From positions 1-64,000 of the forward strand of contig NZ_JAMXLH010000025.1 in NCBI RefSeq assembly GCF_024281035.1: a stretch of 64,000 bases of DNA. Direction: 5' to 3'. Shown piece by piece: positions 34,486 through 43,646 of this stretch. This stretch comes from Paraburkholderia sp. (GTDB lineage: Bacteria; Pseudomonadota; Gammaproteobacteria; Burkholderiales; Burkholderiaceae). Under the pieces are notes generated by a model. It was given only the letters and a program-made list of their open reading frames with translations, did not search any database and was not told where the DNA came from. The translations under genes were made by a program, and so were the position numbers. Each line of letters starts with the position of its first letter. Within the stretch, counting starts at the first letter, position 1.

Positions 34486-36020
34486 TCGATGACCTCCGTA
34501 AAGACGGTCTCGCGCCGGGTCAGCTTGTGCCAGTGCCCCGCGCTGAGTATGGAAAACACGCTGGAAAACAGCAGCAGGCCGCCCGTGCCGACCAGCGAAT
34601 TGGTGAACACCAGCATCGCGAAGATCGATACCGCGAGACTCAGGCATGCGCACACATAGCGGTCTTCAGGCATGCGCAGCGCGATGCGCACCGCGCGCGC
34701 CAGCAGCCACAACACGCCCGACATGTAGAGCAGCGTGCCCGGCCAGCCGAGCACGAACGGAATGTTCATCACGCCGCTGTCGAAGCTGCCGTACTTGCCG
34801 AGTTGACCGTTGTTGCTCGAGAGCTTCGTCGAGGCGCCTGTCGCGCCGAGGCCTTCGCCGGTGACATCGGTAAACGCGGTCTTCGCGAAGTCCGCATAGA
34901 ACTGGTTACGCGCTTCATAGCTCTGGTCGTTGCTGAGGTTCGCGAGCGTATTGAGGCGCTGCTGCATACGGTCCGCAACAGGACCCACGGTCAGCAGCGG
35001 CACGCACACCCCCGCGAGAACGAAGGCGCTGATGATGATGCGCACACGCACGCGGTTGCTCGATTTCATCAACTGGATCAGCATCGCAATCGCCCAGCCG
35101 CCCCAGGTCGAACGCACGAGCGAAAGCGCGAACGCAAAGAAACCCGCCGCCGCCGCGATCCAGCGCACGCGGTGCTTCGCCGCCATCACGAATACCATTG
35201 AGCCCATCATCGCGAACGCAAACGGCCCGGACGAATTCATCGTGCTGAACACGCGCACGCCGTAGGGAACCGGGTCGCCTTGCGAATTCATGTCCGAACC
35301 GATCATCCACATCGCGTCCCACGGCGGCATCACGAAGAACTGCACGAGACCATAAATGCCCATGACGAGCATGCCGTAGATGAACGTATTGATGATCGTG
35401 TCGCGCGACTCGGGATACTGGCGCGTGAGCACCATGATGTGAAAACCGATCAGGAGCGGATAAAGCCAGTTCGCAAGGTCGTAGACAGCGGCGGCCGGGC
35501 CGCTCGCCACCACGCCCACCACGAATGCATAGCCGATACCGGCCAGCGCGAGCAGGAGCGGCAGGCCGCGCCGCTGCGCGAGCAACGGGTAGTAGCGCAG
35601 CAGCGAAATGCCGCTGATCATCGTGACGGCGAGCGGCGCAACCTGGATCAGGCTTGTCGGCGTGAACGCGCCCTTGCCGTAGTCGGCGAGGCGCCGCACT
35701 TCGGGACTCAGAAACCACAGCCACCACATGAAGCCGATATAACGCACCGGATTCACGAAGTAGAGCCACAGGCCCGTCATCACCGCGAGCACCGGGAACG
35801 CTACCGTGAGCACCGAGCCCTGGTGCGCGACCACGAGCAACGCCGTCAAGAGCCACAGTGCAAGCGGCGCCAACGTATCGCGGCTCATCGCGCGACGCAG
35901 GCCGGACGGCTTGCGCGCCGGCGCGCGCGCCGGCATGGGCATCGCCATGACGGCGGGCGCAGGACCGGGGATGGGACCTGGAACGGGAACAGGACGAGGC
36001 ATGGCGGGCGGCAGTCGCAT
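34482..36020 (-). CDS. bceI: Wzy-type exopolysaccharide polymerase (BceI)
   Basis: Predicted 512-aa inner-membrane protein with about ten to twelve spans and a large central periplasmic loop, the usual layout of O-antigen polymerase/ligase-like Wzy proteins. The start at 36020, two bases after the bceH stop with GGGA seven bases upstream, gives an odd cytoplasmic head of about 45 residues rich in Pro, Ala and Met (several PxP repeats) before the first span. It would polymerise flipped repeat units. Wzy proteins vary greatly in sequence, so the call leans on topology and on its place between bceH and bceJ. Confidence 0.82.
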   Translation of the reverse strand: MRLPPAMPRPVPVPGPIPGPAPAVMAMPMPARAPARKPSGLRRAMSRDTLAPLALWLLTALLVVAHQGSVLTVAFPVLAVMTGLWLYFVNPVRYIGFMWWLWFLSPEVRRLADYGKGAFTPTSLIQVAPLAVTMISGISLLRYYPLLAQRRGLPLLLALAGIGYAFVVGVVASGPAAAVYDLANWLYPLLIGFHIMVLTRQYPESRDTIINTFIYGMLVMGIYGLVQFFVMPPWDAMWMIGSDMNSQGDPVPYGVRVFSTMNSSGPFAFAMMGSMVFVMAAKHRVRWIAAAAGFFAFALSLVRSTWGGWAIAMLIQLMKSSNRVRVRIIISAFVLAGVCVPLLTVGPVADRMQQRLNTLANLSNDQSYEARNQFYADFAKTAFTDVTGEGLGATGASTKLSSNNGQLGKYGSFDSGVMNIPFVLGWPGTLLYMSGVLWLLARAVRIALRMPEDRYVCACLSLAVSIFAMLVFTNSLVGTGGLLLFSSVFSILSAGHWHKLTRRETVFTEVID

Positions 36021-36022
36021 CG

Positions 36023-37168
36023 TCACATCCCTCGCGGCAGCCCGCGCGCGGCGGACGACGTTCCCGCCGCCGTGCGCGCGTACTGCGCGTCGCGTGCAAG
36101 CAGCATTTCGCGCGTGAGTTGCACGTGCTGCCCGGCGAAGTGCTGGGTCGTCAGATCGCGCGTGCGCAACTGCTCGCAGGCGGTGCGAGCCTGATCGAGC
36201 GCGCGCGCCGGATTCGTTGCCAACGCATTCACCGCATCGCGCAATTGCTGCGGATTGGACGGCTCGATCCAGGAAACAGCCCGCTCGTCGAAGTAATCGT
36301 CGAGCGCGCCGACCTTCGTCGCGATCATCGGCTTGCCGAGCGCGGCGGCCTCCAGCATGACGGTGATGCCGGAGGCGTGCGTGTTCTGGCGCAACGGCAC
36401 AACGATCAGGTCGGCCCACTCGTAAAGCGCATGCTGTTGCGTCAGGCCCGACACGCGCACGATTTCGACGTTCGATGCGCGCGCCGAGGACGGCATGCGG
36501 CGGCGCGTGGCAATACGCACTTCATAGCGCGGGTCGCCGCCGAGCGCGCCAACGAGCGTCGTCCAGTCGCGGTCGCGATCGTTGCCGATGGCGGCGATGC
36601 GCACCGGCTCATGCGGCTCCCAGCGCGTGGGCGGGCGCAGCGGAAAATCGTCGGTATTCAGGCCGTAAAGCACGCGGCGCGCTTCGCGTCCGAAATAGCG
36701 CCCGCAGAGCGCCGCGTTTTCGCTTGCCAGCGTGGTGAGCAGATCGGCGCGCGCGAGCAGCTTGCGATAAAACGCGCGGCGCAACGCACTGTAGCCCGTC
36801 CAGCGATCGAGCAGCCACACACTCTGTGCGAGCAATAGCGGGCGCTCCCCGCCCTTGCGCGCATGCATCAGCAAGAGCAGCGCCACGGCCAGATGCTCCT
36901 GCTCCGTGTGCGTCCAGATTACGTCCGATTGCAGAATCGCGCGGCGATTGCGCCACGTATGAATGAAATCGAAACCGCACACCGTCTTCAGTGCGCGGCG
37001 CAAAAAACGCACGGGCGCGCGTTCGTCGGTATCGCGCGAATAATCGAGCGCGAATTCAGGGGATTGGGCGTGATGGTAACCGTACAGGCTGCCGATGTTC
37101 TCGCCCTTGCGATAGCGGCGCGGATCGGCGCCGTAAAACAGATGAACGTGGACTTGCGTACTACTCAT
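36023..37168 (-). CDS. bceH: GT4-like glycosyltransferase (BceH)
   Basis: Predicted 381-aa glycosyltransferase. The N-terminus HVHLFYGADPRRYRKGENIG and the C-terminal half (LIVVPLRQNTHASGITVMLE then AAALGKPMIATKVGAL) follow the GT-B fold with the GT4-type donor site, although the first glutamate of EX7E is replaced by a polar/His stretch. GGAGG lies 7 nt upstream of the ATG. 32 bp follow bceG. Position matches bceH; the sugar is unknown. Confidence 0.8.
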   Translation of the reverse strand: MSSTQVHVHLFYGADPRRYRKGENIGSLYGYHHAQSPEFALDYSRDTDERAPVRFLRRALKTVCGFDFIHTWRNRRAILQSDVIWTHTEQEHLAVALLLLMHARKGGERPLLLAQSVWLLDRWTGYSALRRAFYRKLLARADLLTTLASENAALCGRYFGREARRVLYGLNTDDFPLRPPTRWEPHEPVRIAAIGNDRDRDWTTLVGALGGDPRYEVRIATRRRMPSSARASNVEIVRVSGLTQQHALYEWADLIVVPLRQNTHASGITVMLEAAALGKPMIATKVGALDDYFDERAVSWIEPSNPQQLRDAVNALATNPARALDQARTACEQLRTRDLTTQHFAGQHVQLTREMLLARDAQYARTAAGTSSAARGLPRGM

Positions 37169-37200
37169 TCAGGGTCCTCCGTGTAATCGTGGGCCGCGCG

Positions 37201-38160
37201 CTATGCAAGCGCGCGGCGCGCCTCGCGTGCGCCGTTGCGCACCGCGCGCCAGCGCGCGAAGGCGTCGCCCGGCGATCCGGCGCGCAGCGCGCCGAGTCCG
37301 GCGTGCAGCAGCCCCGGATAAACACGCGTGCCGACGAGCGCATACCACCACCATGCGGTCTCGCGATGCAGCGGCGAAAGATGGCCGAGCAGGATCAGAT
37401 GGAGATTGAACGCGGCGTTGCGCATGGACGCGAGCGTCTGCGCGTTGCGCGGGTCTTCGCCCGGGCGCGGCGCGGGATAGTGATCGACGGCGACGAGCGG
37501 GTCGTAGACGAGCTTCCAGCCCGCGCGCTTCACGCTCATGCTGAAGGCCATGTCGTTGTGCGTTTGCGCACCGCTGCCGCGCAAACGCGCGTCGAAACGC
37601 AGGCTGCCGATCGCCGCGCGCCGGTAGCTCATGTTTGCGCCCTTGAGCAGATCGACTTCGCGCGCCTTGCCCACGCCGAGATGATGATTGCCGACAATGC
37701 GGCCCGAAGGCCGCAGCTTGCCGACCAGTTCGCGCTCGCCGTCGAGCACGCGCCCCGCTTCGTGGACCCAGTCGCGCCCGCCGAGTGCGCCCAGTTTCGG
37801 GTCGATCTCGAATGCCTGGGCGATGCGCGCGACCCAGTCGCTGTGCGGCGCGGCGTCGTCGTCGGTGATCGCGATCACGTCGCCCGTCGCGGCTTCGAGC
37901 CCGCGATTGAGCGCGGCCACCTGCCCCGGCGCGTCGACAATCGCGACCTCCACGTTCAGCACGCGCGGCGTCACGTGTTCCGCGAGGCACGCGTGCGTCG
38001 CTTCATCGTCGGCACGCGCAACCACGACAATCTGCTCCGGCGAGCGCGCCTGGCACAGCAGTGCGGACAGGCAGCGCGCCAGATCCTCGGGACGGCGGTA
38101 CGTCGGCACGAGCACGGTCACGCGAATCGCGCGCTCAAGGGTTGGGTGATGTCGATCCAT
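37201..38160 (-). CDS. bceG: GT2 family glycosyltransferase (BceG)
   Basis: Predicted 319-aa inverting glycosyltransferase of GT-A fold. VTVLVPTYRRPEDLARCL (about 14-31), the metal-binding DDDAAPHSDW (about 99-108) and a GANMSYRR acceptor-side motif are seen. It starts three bases after the bceF stop. The only GT2 enzyme of the locus, probably adding a beta-linked sugar from UDP or GDP donor. Matches bceG by position. Confidence 0.87.
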   Translation of the reverse strand: MDRHHPTLERAIRVTVLVPTYRRPEDLARCLSALLCQARSPEQIVVVARADDEATHACLAEHVTPRVLNVEVAIVDAPGQVAALNRGLEAATGDVIAITDDDAAPHSDWVARIAQAFEIDPKLGALGGRDWVHEAGRVLDGERELVGKLRPSGRIVGNHHLGVGKAREVDLLKGANMSYRRAAIGSLRFDARLRGSGAQTHNDMAFSMSVKRAGWKLVYDPLVAVDHYPAPRPGEDPRNAQTLASMRNAAFNLHLILLGHLSPLHRETAWWWYALVGTRVYPGLLHAGLGALRAGSPGDAFARWRAVRNGAREARRALA

Positions 38161-38163
38161 GAA

Positions 38164-40386
38164 TCAGGCGCTCAAATATTCCTGCGCGGCCGCGTAACCG
38201 TACGCATAGCTGCCGCGCGCACGCTGCGGCACCGCATTGAAAATGCCGCCCTGCACGCGCACGCCCGCATTGCGAAGACGCTTGAGCGTATCGGCAATCT
38301 CGCCTTCCGAATGCATGCCCGAGCGCAGCACGAGGAACGTCGAGCCCGCATGCCCGCCGATGATCGCGGCGTCGGTCACGGCCAGCACCGGCGGCGTGTC
38401 GATCAGCAGCACGTCATAGCGCTGCGACAGCCCTTCAAGATATTGGCCAAGGCGCGGCGACATCAGCAGCTCGGACGGATTGGGCGGACGTCGCCCGCAT
38501 GAAATGAAATGCAGGTTGTCCACTTCGGTCGCGCGAATGGATTCATCGAGCGAGATCTGGCCCGAGAGCAGTTCGGAAAAACCGTTCTCCTGCGAGCCGC
38601 CGAGGTAGCGTTCCAGCGTGCCGCGCCGCATGTCGCCGTCGATCATCAGCACGCGCTTGCCCGAGTGCGCAAGCAGCACGGCCAGATTCGCCGTGATAAA
38701 GCTCTTGCCGACGCCGGGCACCGAACCCGTCAGCATCACCACGCGATTGCGCGCATCCATCACGCTGAATTGCAGCGAGGTGCGCAAGCTACGCAGGCTT
38801 TCGACCGTGAGGTCCTTCGGGTGCACGTTCGCGAGCACTTCGCGCATGCGCGTGCCGCCGCGCACGGGCGCGCGCTTTTCGAGCGCCGTCTGCTCCGTGG
38901 ACATCGGCACGAGGCCAAAAACCGGCAACTGGAATGCGCGCTCGATCTGGTCCGCGTCGACGATGCCCTTGAACATATTGCGGCGCATCAGCACGAAGCC
39001 CGTGCCGACAATCAGGCCGAGCAGCGACGCGGCCGAAATGATCAGCAGTTTCTTTGGCTTCGCAGGCTTGCCCGGACGCATCGCCGCATCGACGATATGC
39101 ACGTTGCCGCCCGTGCCCACGCGCTGAACCGCCAGCTCCTGAATACGGTTCAGCAGCAGCACGTAAATGTCTTCGGCCACCTTGGCGTCGCGTTGCAGCT
39201 GCACGGCTTTAACTTCCGTCGCGGGCAGATCGCGAAAACGCGTGTCGTATTTGGCGCGTTCGCCCTGGAGCTCGGCAAGCTGCTTGTGCGCGGCGATGAG
39301 CACCGGATGCGCGTCGCCAAAGCGCTGTTGCAGCGAAGCGATCTGCAACTGCAGCGCGGAAATCTGCTGCTCGTACTGCACGCTGCCTTCCAGATAGATC
39401 TTCGCCTCGTCGCTCGCGTTGATCGAACCGGATTTGCTCTGGTAGGCCGTAAGCGCGGCTTCGGCGTTTTCGAGGTCGGACTTCAGGCGCGGCTGCTCGC
39501 TGCGCAGGAAGTCGAGCATCTTGCTCGCATCGGCCTGCTTGCTCGCAACGTGCACGCGCAGATACGACTGCGCAAGCGCATTGGCGATTTCGGCGGCGCG
39601 CACGGCATCGGTATCTTCAAGCGAGATGTCGATCACGCCCGTTTGCTTGCCCTCTTCCTGCACCGTGATCGCGTTCTGGAATGCCGTGATCGCGTCGAGG
39701 TTGTTCATGCGGACCACGGTAAAACGCGTGCCGGGACGCGCAACCAGCTTGTTCACCATCAACGTCACACCGTTGCCCTGCGCGGTCTCGCCAGCCACAC
39801 CTTCGAGCAGGCGCTCGCCGTCTGGACTGTGCAATACGAAGCGCCCGTTCGACAATGCCGTCAACGTGAGCTTCTTGCCTTCGAGCGCAGGCGTCACGTC
39901 GATCGAATCGATGTCGGCGACTTCGCCGCCCCACGCGTACTTGTCGAGGCCGAGCCATGGTTTTGCGGGCGTACCCGGCGTCGCGAGCCGGTTCGCCAGA
40001 TTGCCGAGCACCGGAAGCGAGACCGGTGTGACGGAGAAGTTCAGCTTGAACTTGTCGACAACCGGCTCGACCACGCTGCGGCTCTTGATCATCGCGATTT
40101 CGGCGTCGGTCGGCAGCGAGGTCGACGATCCGCTGTTGATCGCCGCACCGGTCTGCGTTTGCGTCAGCGCCTGAGACGTGTAGTCGGCCGGCTCGACGCG
40201 GACCTGCGTATCGGCCGTATAGACCGGCTTCGCCACGTAGCAATAAAACACGGCGATGCCGATCACAGCCGCCGCGATGGCGATGAGCCAGCCGATGTCG
40301 TCGAGAATGACGCGCAATAGCTGGCCGAGGACCACGTCCTCTTCTTCTGTGCGAGCCGCCGGGGCCGCCTGCGGGATGATTTGCAT
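38164..40386 (-). CDS. bceF: Polysaccharide co-polymerase and tyrosine autokinase, Wzc type (BceF)
   Basis: Predicted 740-aa inner-membrane BY-kinase. Two spans (about 31-51 and 446-467) flank a Wzz-type periplasmic domain with coiled-coil segments (about 285-420). The cytoplasmic kinase has Walker A GSVPGVGKS (554-562), Walker A' VLMIDGDMR (579-587), Walker B VLLIDTPP (659-666) and a C-terminal tyrosine cluster (Tyr727, 729, 731, 737). It sets polymer length and drives export with BceE; BceD should dephosphorylate it. The ATG at 40386 has only a distant GGGGA; the frame upstream is shadow sequence. Confidence 0.92.
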   Translation of the reverse strand: MQIIPQAAPAARTEEEDVVLGQLLRVILDDIGWLIAIAAAVIGIAVFYCYVAKPVYTADTQVRVEPADYTSQALTQTQTGAAINSGSSTSLPTDAEIAMIKSRSVVEPVVDKFKLNFSVTPVSLPVLGNLANRLATPGTPAKPWLGLDKYAWGGEVADIDSIDVTPALEGKKLTLTALSNGRFVLHSPDGERLLEGVAGETAQGNGVTLMVNKLVARPGTRFTVVRMNNLDAITAFQNAITVQEEGKQTGVIDISLEDTDAVRAAEIANALAQSYLRVHVASKQADASKMLDFLRSEQPRLKSDLENAEAALTAYQSKSGSINASDEAKIYLEGSVQYEQQISALQLQIASLQQRFGDAHPVLIAAHKQLAELQGERAKYDTRFRDLPATEVKAVQLQRDAKVAEDIYVLLLNRIQELAVQRVGTGGNVHIVDAAMRPGKPAKPKKLLIISAASLLGLIVGTGFVLMRRNMFKGIVDADQIERAFQLPVFGLVPMSTEQTALEKRAPVRGGTRMREVLANVHPKDLTVESLRSLRTSLQFSVMDARNRVVMLTGSVPGVGKSFITANLAVLLAHSGKRVLMIDGDMRRGTLERYLGGSQENGFSELLSGQISLDESIRATEVDNLHFISCGRRPPNPSELLMSPRLGQYLEGLSQRYDVLLIDTPPVLAVTDAAIIGGHAGSTFLVLRSGMHSEGEIADTLKRLRNAGVRVQGGIFNAVPQRARGSYAYGYAAAQEYLSA

Positions 40387-40459
40387 GCTCACGTTTCGAT
40401 CCCCATGAGTAAGTGTTGCTCCTGACTGTGTTCGTCTTCGTACTGAGGCAGCACACGCA

Positions 40460-41629
40460 TTACTTCGCGATCTGCTTGAGATAGAAAACGGTCTGGATGG
40501 TCGGCAGCACCTGCTGCAACACGCGGTTGAAGGTAGCCGAGGCGGCCGTGCCGACGTACACGACATCCAGCGGTTTGAGCTGGAATTGCGACGAAAGCAT
40601 GATCGCGTCCGGTTGCGTCATGTCGAGCCGGTAAATATCCGGCTGAGTGGGGTTGTCTTTCATCCCGCGCATCACGAAGACCTGGCGCGGGTTCGCATCG
40701 GTGTCGAGAATGCCGCCCGCCTGCGTGAGCGCGTCGGCAATCGTGAGTTTTCCGCGGATCAAGCTCGTCTGCGTCGGCGTTTTCACTTCGCCCATCACGA
40801 AGATCCGGCTATCCGTGCGATCCGGGATGTTGATGACGTCGCCGTCCTGAAGCATCACGTTCTGGCTCGTATCGCCGCCATCGAGCATGCGGTCCGCGTC
40901 GAGCACGTAGAGCTTGCCGCCGCGCGTGAGACGCACACGGTTGATGTCGGCGTTGTCGGTCGTGCCGCCCGAGCGCGTGATCGCATCGACAAGCGTCAGC
41001 GGCACGTCGCTCATGGCGAGCGGACCCGGCGTCTTCACGTCGCCCGTCACCTGCACTTTCTGGCTGCGGTAAGCGAGCACGCGCACGTCCACCTGCGGGT
41101 TCTTCACGTACGGTGCGAGTCCTGACGCGAGCTGGTCGCGCAACTGGCTCGGCGTCTTGCCCGCCGCGCGCACGCGCCCGACGAACGGGAAGTAGATCGT
41201 CCCGTCCGAGGCAACGGTCTGCCCGTATGGATCGGCCTGCCCCGGCAGCGCGCTCGTGTAGGGCTGCGAGAGCGCCTGACCCACGGTCTGCGTGGTGTTG
41301 CCGCCCGCCGAGAACGTCGAGCCCTGCGGCGTCGTGAGTTCCGGGTGATCGAAGACGGTCACGCCGAGGATGTCCTGCGGCGCGATGTGATAGATGTAAT
41401 TCGCCGCGTCGTGATAGCGCGATGGCGGAATGACCTGCGGCGTCGCCGAAACCTGGGCCTGCTGCATCACGAGTTGCGAGTCGATCAGATGCACCGTCAA
41501 CTGCTGTTTCGGCTGATTCGACGGTTCCTCGTGCAATCGCGACGTATCGAGGTAGTTGCCGGGCGCCGTGGAGCACGCCGAAACGAACGCGCTCAGCGCC
41601 AGCACTACAGTGAGTTTTTTCCTTAGCAT
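40460..41629 (-). CDS. bceE: Outer-membrane polysaccharide export lipoprotein, Wza type (BceE)
   Basis: Predicted 389-aa lipoprotein. Start at 41629 gives MLRKKLTVVLALSAFVSAC, a lipobox ending at Cys19; ATG at 41644 is less likely because its ribosome site is too close. The polysaccharide-export (PES) domain YIYHIAPQDILGVTVFDHPE is followed by two SLBB domains (VQVTGDVKTPGPLAM and IFVMGEVKTPTQTSL). It forms the octameric export channel with BceF. It overlaps the bceD stop by 7 nt (41629-41623), so translation is coupled. Confidence 0.92.
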   Translation of the reverse strand: MLRKKLTVVLALSAFVSACSTAPGNYLDTSRLHEEPSNQPKQQLTVHLIDSQLVMQQAQVSATPQVIPPSRYHDAANYIYHIAPQDILGVTVFDHPELTTPQGSTFSAGGNTTQTVGQALSQPYTSALPGQADPYGQTVASDGTIYFPFVGRVRAAGKTPSQLRDQLASGLAPYVKNPQVDVRVLAYRSQKVQVTGDVKTPGPLAMSDVPLTLVDAITRSGGTTDNADINRVRLTRGGKLYVLDADRMLDGGDTSQNVMLQDGDVINIPDRTDSRIFVMGEVKTPTQTSLIRGKLTIADALTQAGGILDTDANPRQVFVMRGMKDNPTQPDIYRLDMTQPDAIMLSSQFQLKPLDVVYVGTAASATFNRVLQQVLPTIQTVFYLKQIAK

Positions 41630-42069
41630 ATTCGGCTCATCCATCCCTTCACCAGACGATCCATCAGTTCGAGACTGTCGCAATACACGCCCTCATCGAG
41701 GCCGTGCGGATCTGCGACATCCGAGTTTTCCCACTTGCCGAGCGCGAACACTTTGCCGCGCGCGGTGGGTTCGATGCGCTCGATCACGGACACCTGCTTG
41801 CGCTCCGTGACGAGCACGAGATCCGCGGCGCGCACGAGACGCCGCGTGAGGCGGCGCGCGCGATGCTCGCCCACCGCGACACCGCGTTCTTCGAGCAGGC
41901 GCTGCATTACCGGATCCATGTCCGCGCCTTCCTTCGCGTGAATGCCCGCCGAATGGAACGCGTGCTTGCGTTCGCCCGCGCGTTCGCGCGAGACCGCACG
42001 AAACAGCTGCTCCGCCGCGGGCGAGCGGCAGACGTTCGCGCGACAGACAATCAACACGTCCTGAAACAT
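41623..42069 (-). CDS. bceD: Low-molecular-weight protein tyrosine phosphatase (BceD)
   Basis: Predicted 148-aa phosphatase of the Wzb/LMW-PTP family. The catalytic CX5R loop is Cys9 to Arg15 (CRANVCRSP), and the general acid Asp120 sits in the DP loop (VADPHG). It dephosphorylates the C-terminal tyrosines of BceF, so export can cycle. The ATG at 42069 follows an unusual 10-bp tandem repeat in the 71-nt gap after bceC; GGGG lies about 8 nt before the start. Frames upstream of this ATG are within bceC and excluded. Confidence 0.93.
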   Translation of the reverse strand: MFQDVLIVCRANVCRSPAAEQLFRAVSRERAGERKHAFHSAGIHAKEGADMDPVMQRLLEERGVAVGEHRARRLTRRLVRAADLVLVTERKQVSVIERIEPTARGKVFALGKWENSDVADPHGLDEGVYCDSLELMDRLVKGWMSRIC

Positions 42070-42080
42070 GGCGGCCCCTT

Positions 42081-42130
42081 TGTTGCCCGTTGTTGCCCGT
42101 TGTTGCCAGTGTTTGCCCGTTGTTACCGTA
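42081..42130 (-). repeat. Five-unit 10-bp tandem repeat between bceC and bceD
   Basis: Plus-strand units TGTTGCCCGT (42081-42090 and 42091-42100) are exact; the next three (TGTTGCCAGT, GTTTGCCCGT, TGTTACCGTA) are degenerate. On the mRNA strand the unit reads ACGGGCAACA. The array fills most of the gap and ends about 12 nt before the bceD start, so copy number could alter spacing or structure of the bceD leader. Confidence 0.85.
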
Positions 42131-42140
42131 CGCGCTGCGC

Positions 42141-43556
42141 TTACGCGACCTGGGTCCGCACAGCGGACTCGGCACGTGCGCGCGCCGATTGCGTCGCGCT
42201 CGCACGGCCCACGGCGTGATATTCGATGCCGAGTTCCTGAAGCGCGGGCGGATCGTAAAGATTGCGGCCGTCGAATACGATCGGCGACTTCAGCCGCATT
42301 TTCAGCACGTCGAAATCGGGCGCCTTGAATGCCTTCCATTCAGTTGCGATGACAACCGCATCGGCGCCGTCTACGGCATCCATCGCGTCGCTCGCGTAGG
42401 TGAGCCGCGCGGCCTGATCGGGCACGCTCGCCAGATCGAGTGCGAGCACGCGCCGTGCCTCGCCGCCCGCAACCGGGTCGTAGGCGCGCACGCTCGCGCC
42501 GCGCGCGAGCAGTTCGGCGATCAGCGTGCGGCTCGGCGCTTCGCGCATGTCGTCGGTATTCGGCTTGAACGCGAGCCCCCAGACAGCGAATGTCCTTCCG
42601 CTCAGGTCCGAGCCGAAACGCGTGACGATCTTTTGCGCAAGGACGAGTTTTTGCGCGTTGTTGACCGATTCGACCGCACGGAGAATCTGCAGCGGGTCGC
42701 CAAAATCTTCCGCCGTGCGCATCAGCGCTTTCACATCCTTCGGAAAGCACGAGCCGCCGTAACCGCAACCGGCGTACAGAAAGTCGTAGCCGATGCGCGG
42801 ATCGGAACCGACACCGCGACGCACCGATTCGATATCGGCTCCCACGCGGTCGGCCAGATTTGCAAGTTCGTTCATGAACGAGATGCGCGTGGCGAGCATC
42901 GCATTCGCCGCATATTTCGTGAATTCGGCCGATGCCACGTCCATATACAGCGTGCGTTCGTGATTGCGGTTGAACGGCGCATACAGGCGCTTCATCATTT
43001 CCTTCGCGCGCTCGCCCGGCATGTCGTCATTGCAGCCGAGCACGATGCGATCGGGCCGCGCGAAATCTTCCACCGCCGCACCCTCTTTCAGAAACTCGGG
43101 ATTCGACATCACCGAGAACATGTGCGATTGCCCGCGCTTGCGCAATTCGCTCGCAATGGCGTCGTGCACGAGCGCGGCGGTGCCCACCGGCACGGTCGAT
43201 TTGTCGACGACCACCTTGAATCCGTTCATGTGCCGCCCGATATTGCGCGCAGCGGCCAGCACGTATTGCAGATCGGCCGAACCGTCCTCGTCGGGCGGCG
43301 TGCCCACCGCGATGAACTGAACGTCGCCGTGCGCGACGGCGGCTGCGACATCGGTGGAGAACGTCAGGCGCCGCGCGCGGCGGTTGCGTTCGATGATCTC
43401 CTGCAGACCCGGCTCGTGAATCGGCACGATGCCCTGATTGAGCATTTCAATCTTGCGTGCATCGACATCGAGGCAGAACACATCGTTGCCGATGTCGGCC
43501 AGACACGCGCCCGTTACGAGACCCACATAACCGCTGCCAATGATCGTCAGATTCAT
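42141..43556 (-). CDS. bceC: UDP-glucose 6-dehydrogenase (BceC)
   Basis: Predicted 471-aa enzyme oxidising UDP-glucose twice to UDP-glucuronate. NAD motif [20 protein letters not shown] split over residues 5-24, catalytic Cys270 in [18 protein letters not shown] and the [14 protein letters not shown] segment are typical. The ATG at 43556 has AGAGG five bases upstream; a GTG two codons earlier (43562) is less likely. UDP-glucuronate is the acidic sugar of cepacian. It lies 90 bp after bceB in the same run. Confidence 0.93.
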   Translation of the reverse strand: MNLTIIGSGYVGLVTGACLADIGNDVFCLDVDARKIEMLNQGIVPIHEPGLQEIIERNRRARRLTFSTDVAAAVAHGDVQFIAVGTPPDEDGSADLQYVLAAARNIGRHMNGFKVVVDKSTVPVGTAALVHDAIASELRKRGQSHMFSVMSNPEFLKEGAAVEDFARPDRIVLGCNDDMPGERAKEMMKRLYAPFNRNHERTLYMDVASAEFTKYAANAMLATRISFMNELANLADRVGADIESVRRGVGSDPRIGYDFLYAGCGYGGSCFPKDVKALMRTAEDFGDPLQILRAVESVNNAQKLVLAQKIVTRFGSDLSGRTFAVWGLAFKPNTDDMREAPSRTLIAELLARGASVRAYDPVAGGEARRVLALDLASVPDQAARLTYASDAMDAVDGADAVVIATEWKAFKAPDFDVLKMRLKSPIVFDGRNLYDPPALQELGIEYHAVGRASATQSARARAESAVRTQVA

Positions 43557-43646
43557 GCCCACCTCTATAAAATGATTACCGATTGCCTTTCCGTGTGACC
43601 GGCGGCGGGACCGGCGGCTCTATCGCGCGCCGCGTGCCCGCCCGGC

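Noticed and set aside
42081-42130. CRISPR-like array
   Set aside because: Units are 10 bp, contiguous and without spacers; it is a simple tandem repeat.
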